NCBI GenBank assembly: GCA_009760855.2
Contig: WPIO01000001.1
Location: 357,001 to 421,000, forward strand
Direction: 5' to 3'
Length of the DNA: 64,000 nt
Source: Cristatella mucedo
Taxonomy: Eukaryota > Bryozoa > Phylactolaemata > Cristatellidae
The notes below the pieces were generated by a model. It searched no databases, was not told the DNA's origin, and saw only the letters and a program-made list of their open reading frames with translations. Of this stretch, positions 22,363 through 33,544 are shown piece by piece (position 1 is the stretch's first letter; the number at the start of each line of letters is the position of its first letter). The translations under genes were made by a program, and so were the position numbers.

Positions 22363-22540
22363 AATAGCAGGGATGCTTTAGAGAAAATGATTGCCAGTTT
22401 AGACTTAGGTTTATGTATCAACGATGTGTCACTCAAAGCTTAGAGGAATAATGTGTATTGGTATGCAAATACTAGCACGTTTCTTAAAGATATATTTGGT
22501 GACAAAGTGAGTTGGGATGTCAGTCAACTTGATTTGAAAT
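22363..22540 (+). pseudogene. short coding-like fragment
   Basis: Plus-strand reading MIASLDLGLCINDVSLKA, a stop, then NNVYWYANTSTFLKDIFGDK and SWDVSQLDLKYR. It looks like an old protein-coding fragment and has the composition of the Polinton-like relic. No family was assigned. Confidence 0.3.
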
Positions 22541-22740
22541 ATAGGTAAAAAATATATCGTGCTGCTTAAATCGGTATGCGTGTATTGCATACCGATGACA
22601 GGCGAAACAATTATTTCGATCGGTTAAGATTACTCCGGAAAATTTCGAATAGGAGAGATTCGATTTAATAAAGTAAACTGGGAAGCTCAAACACTTATTC
22701 CTGTCACCTCTAACAACGACTAAAGAACCCATCGAACGTA

Positions 22741-22818
22741 CAATATAATAACAATAATAATAGTGTACCTGATAAAGCGCCCTCAGAGAACTTAATCTCT
22801 TTCTAGGTGCTTTACAAG
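22741..22818 (-). repeat. 78-bp family A LINE 3' end inside repeat module H
   Basis: Starts with ATAATAACAATAATAATAG and runs GATAAAGCGCCCTCAGAGAA to CTCTTTCTAGGTGCTTTAC. Module H resumes directly after (CAAGCTGCTTGAATGC). Confidence 0.85.
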
Positions 22819-23220
22819 CTGCTTGAATGCTATTTGTGCTCTTCGATGACCCCAATTAAGTTCACGGTACTGTCATATTTTAGACTCAAGACGATTTAGT
22901 TGAGCTACAAAAATACATTGTTTATGTAAATGAGACGATTGGAAAACCAGTCCGACTTCACTTATGTTTTTGACGTGCATCTTTGCAGCTGATCTATAGC
23001 GGCGCAATACATTACATGCTGAAACACTCAATGCAATTCCGATATTAGTGACTCGGACTAAGGGCTACGGGCTGACGAACTAAAGACTAAAAGTATAAAA
23101 ATACAAAAAACTAGACGTCATTTAAAGATATTTTAGCTTATATGCCATTCTTCGACTGTTTCTGTGTGACTCACTCTCTATGCCTATTTCGGTGTGTCTG
23201 TCTCTATCTCACTCACTGTT

Positions 23221-23227
23221 TCTCTCG

Positions 23228-23310
<83 letters not shown>
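23221..23310. repeat. (CT)n microsatellite
   Basis: About 40 CT units. Other copies of the complex repeat carry a CT tract at the same module position. Confidence 0.97.
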
Positions 23311-23312
<2 letters not shown>

Positions 23313-24596
23313 AGCATGTCTTTCTCTTTTCTCTTTCTCTTCTTGTGTGTGTCTTTCTCTTCGATTCGCTTCATGATAACTTTTTTCAACACTCTGTAAT
23401 ACTGCATAAATACGGAAACGTCAGCCTTCCCGACGTTAGTATAGCAGCTAAGATGATGTAGAGCTTTAGTCTGATAATCACTAGTGCCAGCACGTTCAGT
23501 GCACGGTAATATCGTCCTTCTTCTCCGATTATAGCATTCCTATCACAAGTACCTAACCCATCACTTACTCGGTCCTGGCATCTGCACCTGAACGTGCGCC
23601 TTCTAAGCACTTTTCAAACTACATTAACTAACGTATCCCTCATTTTGGAAGAACCAAGCGTTATTACCTGGAGCTAACTTGCCATGCCTTTAAAGTAGTT
23701 CTTCTGACGGAATTTTAGTTCGAAGCAGTTGAATGCAATTGTTCCGTAAACTAATTGTCTAGTCCGAGTGAATGCTGGAATACACGCAAGCCGATGCTTA
23801 CTCGATTATTGCTAATGTATTGAGCAACATCCAGTGTTCCATTTCCTGTATATAGGCAAAATGTGGCTACACATTGAGTCGCAAATGAAAAATCTAGCGT
23901 AGAAATATGAATATCTACTGTTAAATAATATTTTTCTTTCGATGTTTAGCCTGCAAATATCTCGTTTCGCGCATCGGGCAGTCGTACATGTTGACTGTTA
24001 GGTAAGTCCGTAATTAGTCTAAAAGCTATATCGGATACAATGCAGTAGCCAGTCAGGCATAATCGCAGGGTCAGTTACAAATAGGCTTTAGAAACATGCA
24101 GAGTCGAGTTCAAGCGAACTATGCAACACAACAAAGATATTGCATATTGGCGAACCTTCTTCCATTCTTGGAATTACCATATAATTCCGTGAGTATTGAG
24201 GTTCCTGTTAGTAATATTTATGACGTTGTATTACTCTGTCGTCCTATTTTTATTCAGAATTACCTTTTCGGTGCTAAGATGTAAAGTTACAGGACAAGTA
24301 GGAATTCTGAGGTTTCCGAATCAATAGTTTGTAGTTCTAATGTGGTATGTGCTGATAATTAAGCTGCAGTGGCATTAATCAAACAAAGCGTGCTTAGTAT
24401 TCCCTAACGAACTACAATAATTCCCAAATAAAATAACGAGAGGTCATGCTTAGGTCCATGAAGAATTTCACTGAATTTCTCAGGTCTACTTTTCTGAAGG
24501 GGTTTGTTACTAAAAATGACTATGAATCCATTCTTTTATCCACGACCTTTAATGCATTAAAACACTATGCAAGGTCTTTTTAGGTAGTGTAGTTGA

Positions 24597-24690
24597 CATT
24601 CCTCAAGCGGCAGGTGCCTAATACCATGCAGAACACCGAAGCGGGCTCAAAGACGTTTATTCACACGGACGCCGCAGCGGGCCAATACAG
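24597..24690. repeat. second copy of the GC-rich dispersed repeat
   Basis: GACATTCCTCAAGCGGCAGG, AACACCGAAGCGGGCTCAAA and ACGCCGCAGCGGGCC match the insertion at 18,795 almost base for base over about 90 bp, inside AT-rich module L. Confidence 0.75.
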
Positions 24691-25372
24691 GCCAATGAAT
24701 GGTATTCGCTCAGTGAGGGAGTGCATAGAAATAAAAAACTACGCTTTTGGGTAAAGGTAAAATTTTGGTAAGTTTAGGTAAAAGTTAGGCAATACATAAC
24801 CTCAGCTCCGTTCCTCAAGTGGTAGGCACTATAGTGTTATTTGGCGCTCATATGCCTGTAGTAGCAGCAGCGTAAGCGATGGCTGGCAGTCCAATTTCGA
24901 TCACGTTTCTCAGCACTTGATCATCATTACCGGGTCTGGCCCATTCAGACTGGGCTCTGGGTCTGGGTGTTGCCTCATTCAATTATAGACAATGTATTTA
25001 TAACAGCTAGAAGTAGGAGATGGATACTGCTTAAAGGAAAATGGATGAGACTGTTTTAGCTTGTAAAAGCTATTTCTAAAATGCTTGTAAACTAACAGTA
25101 GTACCTCAAAACAAGAAGTGAGACTTACGAAACTGCCGGGATAGTCGAATTTAGGATTTTGAGCACTTCCTTTCATTTATTCAATACAGCCGCTAATACA
25201 AGATGATACTTCCAGGCTTGCTGAAATAAGTAAATTCTTATTGTTGGTTTTGCTGGACCACTTGGCAGTCTTTGAAACTATGTAATGCCACGTCTTATAG
25301 TCTCGAGTGCCTCCTATCCCACTTTGCAATCATTGCAATTCCAGTATACTAAGTTTTTTCATACCGTAAGAA

Positions 25373-25511
25373 GAGATGTCATCCCAGGTTCAAAGAAGAT
25401 ATATCATCCCGGGTTCAAAGAAGATATGTCATCCCGGGATCAAAGAAGAGATGTCATCCCGGGTTCAAAGAAGAGATGTCATCTTGGGTTCAAAGAAGAG
25501 ATGTCATCCCG
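25373..25511. repeat. 25-bp minisatellite, about 5.6 units
   Basis: The unit is GAGATGTCATCCCGGGTTCA plus AAGAA. Units start at 25,373, 25,398, 25,423, 25,448, 25,473 and 25,498. The other two copies of this module (47,725 and 57,775) have only a single diverged unit. Because 25 is not a multiple of three, the repeat is open in several frames and creates false ORFs. Confidence 0.93.
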
Positions 25512-25660
25512 CTTCAATTCAATCATCCGAACAGCATCCAAGGGTTTCTAACCATGAATAGTGTTACGTAAAAATTCTGAGCTCAAAACCTGACAGCTGA
25601 GAAATCAAAAACATCATAGATACTGGGTAAGAAATATATTTACCTGATGCCGCTGCTGTG

Positions 25661-28316
25661 AACCCAAATTCAAAAAGGTTGCCGGGAAACTTCCGGCCAA
25701 TCTCGCTCCTGCCAGCAATATATAAACTCTTGTCGGGCTGCTTGGCCACGAGGCTGTCGCTGCTGCTGAGGGAGAACAATGTGCTGTCCCCACAGCAGAA
25801 AGGCTTTCTTCCGGGCTGTGAAGGCTGTCAAGAGCAGACCTTCCTAGTCGAGTCGGCCCTGAGGGATGCGGCCAAAAGGAAGCGCACCTTGTGCGGAGCC
25901 TTTTTGGACCTTCAGAATGCATTCCCCAGTGTGGCACACGAGGCGCTCTACTCCACTCTTGCCCACTTGGGCGTGGAGGAGCGCTTTGTAGGCTTCGTCC
26001 GCAACATATATGCGGGGGGGGGCCTCTATCGCGCTGAGAGTTGGCTCGACCACCCTGGATCCGTTCCCAGCTGCTGCGGGCGTCCGCCAGGGCGACCCAC
26101 TCTCACCCATCCTTTTTGATGTGGTGATGGAGCCGCTCGTCAGAAGGCTAGCGGCTGGGGCGGAGAGGCATGGATATGCACTGGGCTCGGCCAAGATCTC
26201 TGTTTGCGCCCTGGCCGACGATCTGGCCAACGATCTGGCCATTTTTTCGAACTCGCCGCGCTCCCTTCAGCGCCAGCTCGATCGAGCACATCGGGCTGCC
26301 TCGAGCATAGGCCTCAAGTTCAGGCCGGAAAAGTGTAGGACGCTGGTGCGCTACCCTGCGGCGTCGGAGAGCCTGGTCTTCACCATCGCCGGCTGCCCGC
26401 TTCCAATGCTACGAGACGAGGAAGCGCACCTATACCTAGGTGCCCCCAGGGCTTTGCTTACTCTCGGGCGGAGGTAGAGACGGCGATCTCCCTCCTCACC
26501 CGGGATATAGCCTTGCTTCAGACGTCCCTCCTGGCTCCGTGGCAGAAGATGGACGCCCTCCGCACGTTTCTTATGTCCAGATTGGAGTATCTGGGACGTG
26601 CGAAATGGCTCCGAAAGAAGCTCCTGGTCCCAGCCGACAGAGCGATTAAGGACTTCTGCAGGTCGGTTTGCTCCCTTCCGGACAAAGCCACTCTGGGCTT
26701 CTTCCACACCTCACGCTCCAGTGGTGGCCTTGGCCTTCTCCCGCTCTCGCAGGATGTGGACATCCTTCACGCCACGCAGGCGTGCCGCATGCTGTCCTCT
26801 CCGGACTGGACGGTGGCAGGAGTTGCTCTGGAGGGGCTTGATGGCGCCATAAAGGTACTTAAAGGGTCGCCCTCGGACGAGGCCAGAACCATCTTCCTGT
26901 CGGGCGGTTCCTTTGAACATGCCTTGGGTGCTGGTTCAAGGTCGCTCTGGTCTGAGGCCCGCCAGGCGCTCAAACGCCTGGGTGTTGGTGCCCAGTATGC
27001 CGATGGAAAGATTCTGCTCCACTGGATCGAAGGGGACCATGAGCGCCCTCAGTTCGCCCCCTCCGAAATGGTCTCCACCATCAGACAGGACCTGGCAAAG
27101 TCATGGGCGGTATATTGGCGCGAGAGGCGTGATCAGGGGAAAGTGGCTCGCTGTCTGGCTACAGACAGACACAGCAACCACACCCACTTCCTCTTTTCGG
27201 GCCTCGGTGTCACTTTTGCTGCTTGGCGCTCTGTTTTCCGTGCCAGACTGGACCTTCTGCCGGTGGCCGCTGCCAGGGCCAGGTTTGACCCCACGTCGGA
27301 GCGCCTCTGCCGCAAGGGCTGCGGTCAGCGCGAGACGCTGCCGCACGTCCTGAACAATTGCCCAAGCATGATGGTTGCCATCACTAAACGGCATGACACG
27401 GTCTTGTACCGGCTCCTGGAGGCGCTGCCTTGGGCACTGAGGAGACACGCCCGAGTGGACCAGCACCATGAGCTTGACCCGATCCAGCATCGTCGCCCAG
27501 ACCTTGTCATCGACACGGGCGCCTACGCGGTAGTGGTCGACGTATCGGTCCCGTTCGACAACGGCGAGCTCGCGCTAGAGGTGGCAGCCGAAAGGAAGCT
27601 CCTCAAATACATCGAGCTGGTGAATGAGCTTCGCGTCCGAGGACGCCAGGTTGAGCACTGCGCCTTCATCGTGGGCTCCCTCGGTGCCTGGCACCCTGAG
27701 AACGAGAGGACCCTGGCAGCCCTCAGGGTGAGCCAGCACCACCGCAGGCTTCTCAGGAAGCTCTGTGTAGCGGACACCATTAATGGCTCGGCCAGGGTCT
27801 GGCTGCGATTTGTGGGCACTACAGACAGCCCACAAGAGGGAGTGCGGCCGTCACATGACCCGCCTGCGCCTGGAGACAATGAGGCGTCGCCCACAACGCA
27901 CTGGACGGACGCCCCACCTATCTCTGGATTGGAAAGGCATAGAGGAGAGCTGCCCCAGCCCGTGACTACACCACCCGAGATAGCTCCCCTCCAGAGTTCA
28001 GTCGGCTCGGTAGATCGGGACATTCGCGCGAGAGCTCCAGAGAGAGCCGGCCAGTCACAGCCAGTAAGGCTCAGTGGCGCCGCCCTCCAACGAGCAGCGG
28101 CTCAGTACACTGTGACACGCCCTCCCGCGCCTCGCGCGACCGTGGCGGAGCCTTGGAGGAGGGCTACCCCGATCAGGCTCGGGGTGCCTCAGCAAGCGCG
28201 AGCGACACCTGAGGTCTGGTCACCTCCAGATCGCGATGCTGGTCCCGCCCGAGAAGTGTCTCGGAGGACCTAGGCCGACCATGTACCCCACCAGTTATTA
28301 AATAAATATATTTTTT
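25661..28316 (+). pseudogene. R2/NeSL-type non-LTR retrotransposon, 5'-truncated, with reverse transcriptase and restriction-like endonuclease
   Basis: The element starts inside the reverse transcriptase (NFRPISLLPAIYKLL at 25,689). It continues with the A motif (FLDLQNAFPS, about 25,900), the B motif (GVRQGDPLSPILFDVV, about 26,080), the C motif (ALADD, about 26,211) and the thumb. Near the end it has a zinc-knuckle-like CRKGCGQ-x7-H-x4-C (27,308-27,361) and a restriction-like endonuclease core (RPDLVI, then VVVDVSVPFD, about 27,494-27,560). This domain order defines the R2/NeSL group, which nicks its target with a C-terminal endonuclease. The frame breaks twice, at a G8 run (26,014-26,021) and a C5 run (26,442-26,446), so the reading is 25,661-26,020, 26,020-26,440 and 26,440-28,273. 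About 150 residues of Pro/Arg-rich sequence follow the endonuclease. The 3' end is TTAAATAAATATATTTTTT. It is GC-rich against AT-rich flanks. Confidence 0.9.
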
Positions 28317-30340
28317 GACTTAAAAGCTTGATATACAAGATACAGCTTTATTTGCTTTAATCCTCCCATGAATTTTAAAGGAATAGCTCAAGAATATCAG
28401 CCGCCAAACACTTCAAATTTGGTGCTTGGGTGATTGACGAAAAACATCATGAAGCCGTAATGGTCGTACGCCAACGAATGGCTTTCGTAGAGGGTTTTTC
28501 TCTACAATGTTGGATTCCATATTAAGTTGAAATACCTGCGAAAATATGGACAAGGTCATTTTGTTCTGACACCAAGTTGCTCACTCTATATATAGAGGTT
28601 ACACACATAGCAGGCTAATTGACCTCTCAAATGGCCAAAGGATACAGTATTTCAAGCTCTGACTACACTTTACACCTAAGTTGCTGAATCGCTTTAATTT
28701 ACAGGGTTTTCATTCAACATAAACGCATCATAAGACGATGTATTAAAATTAGTACAGTGGAACGAGTAAGATAAAATACATTTTCTACTAGCAATATTCT
28801 ATAGTGCTCTGATTTTTACCCGAGTTTTCCGTGTTCTTTGTAGTCCAAGAATGTTGAACCGTACCGACTCATAGCGATCTTGTAAATTTTCACGAACTGA
28901 TTAATGTCTGGTCTTCTGGCTGCGGCAATTTGATTAATCTTGGAAGAAACAAATTGCTCAAATTAAAACTTTTTACATCTATCCTCAGTTGTCATCCTAT
29001 TCAATAACATAATTCATAGGGCTTATGTGTCATAACTAAGACGAGTCTGCATATATATTTTGAAATGAAGAGGGAAAGTATTAAATGTTACTCTACACCA
29101 AGCCGCTACCCCAAATTTACCTATATCACAGCCTGCCTCCAAGCAGAACAGGCTCTAAACTTGAATCAGGCAATAATCCATTGGTCTCTAGGTGCCAGTT
29201 GATAAATCCCAAGGTGGTTTCGACACTATAAAAGAGGCTTTTTAAGTACATCGATTTTACTTTTCAGTGCTGTAAATAAGCAATAATTGGTATGTCCTGA
29301 GCTCTCTCTCTCTTGGATGTGCCAAACTTATTTGACGCAAATGTTCCCTAGATCCTTTTGGTACTTTTGTCTCACAATGCATTGGCATCCTTGCACAATT
29401 CGAAACTGGGTTAGATCTTGCCTCAGTAAGATGTTGTGCAGCGTGGACTTGCACAGTAGTCGGGCATCAAAATACGTGGTATTTTAGGATTCAGTCCTAT
29501 GCATTTTCTTTTCACAGTCTACGCATTTAGTTCTGGCAAACATAGCTGCCACGCAAAAGTTTGCTACGAGCCTTTGCTATAAAAGCCTACGAGGTGACAT
29601 GTTTGACTGATTAATTCAGAGCCTCTCAAAACAGCAGCTTGCCGTGCAAGCAGAAGTCCATAATCACAGATGGAAGTTTTCTTATCGCATTCAAAACGGG
29701 CTACAGTGATCTTAACTTACACAATATTATCGGCTAAGAAACTTCAGTCGGACCTGAGAATATAGATCCCAAGGTTGCTGGCAGTGACACAATTTGATTG
29801 AGATTAGGACCGACTTGAGTCACTTAGCACCGTCACGTGTCAGCATGAAGATGCTTACTAGGAAATGCTATCATATGACATATCACATTATCATATATCA
29901 TGTAACATGAAATTAAACCCTAAGGATTGTCTTCGAGACTTGAGACTTAGAGACGAATGGATTATCTGTCACGGCAATTGGTTGCTGACCTGTTAGTGAA
30001 AGCTGCAGAAATCTTTTTACATCAAGAAATAAATTGGCCTTCAATCATGGAATAATTGCCTTCATTGCGAAAATGTTGCTGGACACAAATTCAATGTCAT
30101 CATCATATTAAATTTTTTTAGAGGCAATAGCATGCATTGTCCCTGTGTAAATATCAACGTCTTAATTTGTACTTTTAATCACTGGCAAGTATACAAGTGC
30201 TTGGCTTGTATTGTAAGAGTTGTAGAGAAAGTTAAGCAGCATTAACAAACTGCTCCCAGCCAAGCCAGCATTGTAGTCGAGCTGCGGTGATTTCAGGTCT
30301 GCTTCTACTTACTTAGAGACTGTATATGGGATTACATCAG
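28317..30340 (+). repeat. complex repeat, copy 1 continued (module M) and unassigned flank
   Basis: Module M landmarks: AGATACAGCTTTATTTGC (28,340), AATTTGGTGCTTGGGTGATT (28,417), GCCGTAATGGTCGTACGCC, TTCCGTGTTCTTTGTAGTCC (about 28,827) and CTCTTGGATGTGCCAAACTT (29,310). They recur at 47,960-48,500, 58,010-58,140 and 60,980. From about 29,500 to 30,340 I see no gene and no assigned repeat. Confidence 0.65.
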
Positions 30341-31125
30341 CTCAACAATTAAGTTTGTATACTTTCATGTACACAACATTGCGAAACTTCTGGCGTGTTT
30401 AGATAAGGATACCACGCCTAAGTTGGTCCAAGCATTTGTGACATCCCGTCTTGACTTTTTTAAATCACTGCTTGCTGGCCTACCGGCATGTGCAATCAGG
30501 TGCTTACAGCTGGCGCACAATTCTGTAGCTAGGCTTGTCGGTCGTGATCATTGCAGTTGCCACATCACACCCCTTCTCGCCTACCTGCGCTGGCTACCAG
30601 CCAAGTCAAGCATCGACTTCAAGGTTTTCTCGCTCACTTTGAGATCAATTCATTCTTTGGCTTCAGCCTATCTCTCAGATCCACTCCTCCACCAGGCCAA
30701 GCATCGTGTCACCTGCTTTTTGGAATCCAACAGTTTAATAATACCTCGTAAAAAACCTCAAATCCTTCGGAGACCGTGAATTTAGTTTGCATTCTCTCAA
30801 GGCCTGGAACTCATTCCCGACTTGCGTGACGAGATCCCCTGACGTGAAAACATTTAAAAAGAAATTAAAAACGCACATATTTATGATATCCTTTAGTGGT
30901 TCCCTGTGATTTATCCGTAGTGTGTTCATGCGTGCTGAAACTGTGCATGCTGCCACAAACCACTCTTCCATGCTGACACTGTTCATGTCACCTCTAACCA
31001 TGTTGTTCATGTTGTTTGACAAGCATGATATTACTCACCATTCGATCCTGTTTCCTTTGCATCAAATTTAAAGCGTCTAGGAAGAGATTAAGTTCTCCGA
31101 AGGGGGTTTATCAAGTTTATTGTTA
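30341..31125 (+). pseudogene. CR1/L2-type family A, 5'-truncated and broken
   Basis: The frame 30423-30779 (118 residues) reads VQAFVTSRLDFFKSLLAGLP, LQLAHNSVARLVGRDHCS and SLASAYLSDPLLHQAKHRVT, then a frameshift near 30,755. Further family sequence (LKAWNSFPTCVT-type) and the 3' blocks TAACCATGTTGTTCATGTTG and AGGAAGAGATTAAGTTCTCC follow. It starts near KDTTPKL, so the RT motifs are absent. Confidence 0.85.
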
Positions 31126-31472
31126 TAATTATAATTAATATCATGCACCCTACATAGACGTTACATATTGACGAACCATATTGCATGATTTTTATTTCCA
31201 TATTTTCCATGAGCAATAAGGTTGATGTTTGTAATAGTATGACGTTAAATTACCCTGCCGTTCTGTTTTCATTTAGATTTATGTACATTTTTGGTGCAAA
31301 GATGCAAAATTGCGAAACAATATGAGAACATTTAAAATAACAGACATCATTCACATATATTCTAGCTTATAAATTATCATTTATCTGTCTCGTGGCACTA
31401 ACTCTCTCTGCCCCTGTCTCTGTCTCACTGTCACTCGCTCAATCTCTTTTCCTCACTCTCTCTTCCAGTCTT

Positions 31473-31577
<105 letters not shown>

Positions 31578-31799
31578 ACCTCCATCTCTCTTTCTTGTTG
31601 TCTCTCTCTCTCTCTTTTATTAGCTCCGTTGTAGTTTCTTTTAACACTGTTTAATATGGCGCAGCGTGGGAATGGTTAGCCCCACCAGACATTACTAATG
31701 CACATAACATGATGCGAAACTTAATCCATGTCTCACTTCATGTATTTTCCTATTGTCGGAAATTATTCTTAGCCACTTGTTCTGCCAGTTTCCTCAAAT

Positions 31800-32960
31800 T
31801 TTCCTAGGTTTAATTGGGGTTCAATAATTGTAAACTCTATCCGTCAGGGCACGCTCAGCGCAGCCCATGTTCAAGCAGGGTTCACTCGGAAAATGACTGC
31901 AATATCTATTATTTCACTATGACAACAGTTACTTATAGCCATCAGAGATAAAGCGTGTATTTGAATATCATGCAAAAATTTTTTAATTGACAATTTTAGT
32001 TTTCATTGAAACCAATTTTTATTGCTGAATATTGCTATAAGGTTGATTAATATTTAGCCACTATTTGAAATTGATTCATTAATACTACGCTACTATATCC
32101 AGTTAACAGGGCCCTCAGCCCAGTACTAAGCGTCGGTGTAAGTTTTAATCTGCATTTAATTCATCCGAGCCAGACAAATTCAACCACTTCCATCAAGTAC
32201 CCTTAACAAATCTTCTGCCAAAGCTAGTGGAAAATGACTAACTTTCCAACATAGACTCTATGCAAGTATAAAGCTGGCATTTCAATTCAGTACATGTTAT
32301 ACCAACGTGACAGAATACGGTCATCGCTGCATACTATTAGATTGCGTAAAAACATGTTTGCTGATTTAACGGTCTCTTTTTTTTGTAACGGCATAAGGCC
32401 CTTAAAATCAATCACCGCCGCTTGCTTTTTCTGCCCTTCTAATAGGATGGTTGGTGTTTAATTGGTCCAAACTCACTCCGTCAGGGTATTATCAACCCAG
32501 TCTATATTCAAGCAGAATTCACTCGAACAAAGACTACAATATAAATTATTTCACTACAAAAGCAGTTAGTTACAGCAATCCATGATAAAACGGGTAGGTA
32601 AATATTTTGTGATTTAAAATAAAAGTGACGTTAGTTTTCATGTTAACCATTTTATATTGCCGGATAGCACGAGAATTACTATCTAGATGCTATTAGAAAT
32701 CGACTCATTACTATCAAGTGCCCTTTCAAAATCTCTAGCCAAAGCAGGTAGAAAAACCTTTACTTCCTGACGTAGCCTATGCCAAAGTATAAAGCTCGCC
32801 TTACAATCCACTAAGCGTGATACCAAGCTGAGAGTATACGCTGCTTCACTACATACTATTTTACTGTGGAAAAGAATGCTTTCTAATTTAACCGTCTCTT
32901 TAATTATGGTGGCATAAGAGCCTAAATCCATCACCACTGCTTGCAGCGGCAGCAAACGAT
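31800..32960. repeat. tandem duplication of module O plus SINE
   Basis: 31,800-32,430 and 32,440-32,960 share, in order: the GTTCAATAATTG/TTTAATTGGTC block, TCCGTCAGGG, TTCAAGCAG(G/A)(G/A)TTCACTCG, TTATTTCACTA, AGCCAAAGC/GCCAAAGCTAG and CTTAAAATCAATCACC. The second unit lacks about 100 bp that the first has around 32,110-32,190. A third, single O lies at 38,750-39,060. Confidence 0.7.
32366..32430 (-). repeat. tRNA-derived SINE, truncated
   Basis: Only the 3' half of the SINE is present (GCGGTGATTGATTTTAAGGGCC on minus, and the GCCGTTAC block). It breaks off before the B box, at the junction with the second O unit. Confidence 0.6.
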
Positions 32961-33025
32961 CGCCCACCCCAGGACTAGCACTCACAACCTCGGTCCACCA
33001 ATCACCTTACCTAGTTTGCCATCGC
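32880..33025 (-). repeat. tRNA-derived SINE within the complex repeat (module S)
   Basis: On minus: the A box region TGGCAAACTAGGTAAGGTGA, the B box-like GGTTGTGAGTGCTAGTCC and the GCAAGCAGTGGTGATGGA body. It occupies the same place relative to module E as the SINEs at 40,455, 42,560, 49,770 and 52,670. Confidence 0.75.
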
Positions 33026-33544
33026 TGAGCACCATTTAGTAGATGTGTTATGAATCATTTGAAATCCACTAGCTTGTAGACACATCGTTAAAGTGTTGTA
33101 TTAAACGTAACGACTTAGCTACACCGATACATATTAAACTTGCCATGAACACGGCTCCGCGAATATTTATGCGTACAGGCTGACTGGTTCGAACTGCCTA
33201 CAGAGTTAATAGAAGCTCTACAAGATGCTTTCAAACGTCGTAGACGAAATAAGCTTGGGTGAATAACTTTCATTTGGAAGAATAGCTTGTATCTCCTGGC
33301 ACCTTTCGAAACTTTTCTGCTTTTTAAGCTACACCGTCTTGAGCCAGATCTTTCCTGAATTTATTCTCACATCTAAAAATAAGCACACGTTTTTCAGTTG
33401 CCCATGGTGTTAGCTAATCAGGAGAGCTCTGATAGAGATGAGAACCAAGCCACGAAGCGCTTGCCGTATTTCACAGGTATTACGGGAGGTTATTAGATGC
33501 AGAGCAAACGGACGATTTTTGTGGAGACCAGCAGCTTCGAGCGT

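Larger units (their letters stand above)
22540..25660 (+). repeat. complex repeat, copy 1 (modules H, A, CT, C, I, J, L)
   Basis: Module landmarks also seen in other copies: H, ATGACAGGCGAAACAATTAT (about 22,597); A, GCTGATCTATAGCGGCGCAA (about 22,989); a (CT)n tract; C, GCTAAGATGATGTAGAGCTT (about 23,448); I, CGATGCTTACTCGATTATTG (about 23,792); J, CAACAAAGATATTGCATATT (about 24,128); L, TCGAGTGCCTCCTATCCCAC (about 25,303). The order is the same as at 55-58 kb. No protein was recognised. Confidence 0.8.

Noticed and set aside
25285-25561. Two overlapping frames with repeated S-S-R-V-Q-R-R / I-P-G-S-K-K / H-P-G-F-K-E
   Set aside because: The 25-bp minisatellite is open in all three frames, so the repeated peptide has no coding meaning.
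26351-28023. Minus-strand frames of 60-166 codons
   Set aside because: They are antisense shadows of the GC-rich R2/NeSL-type frame.
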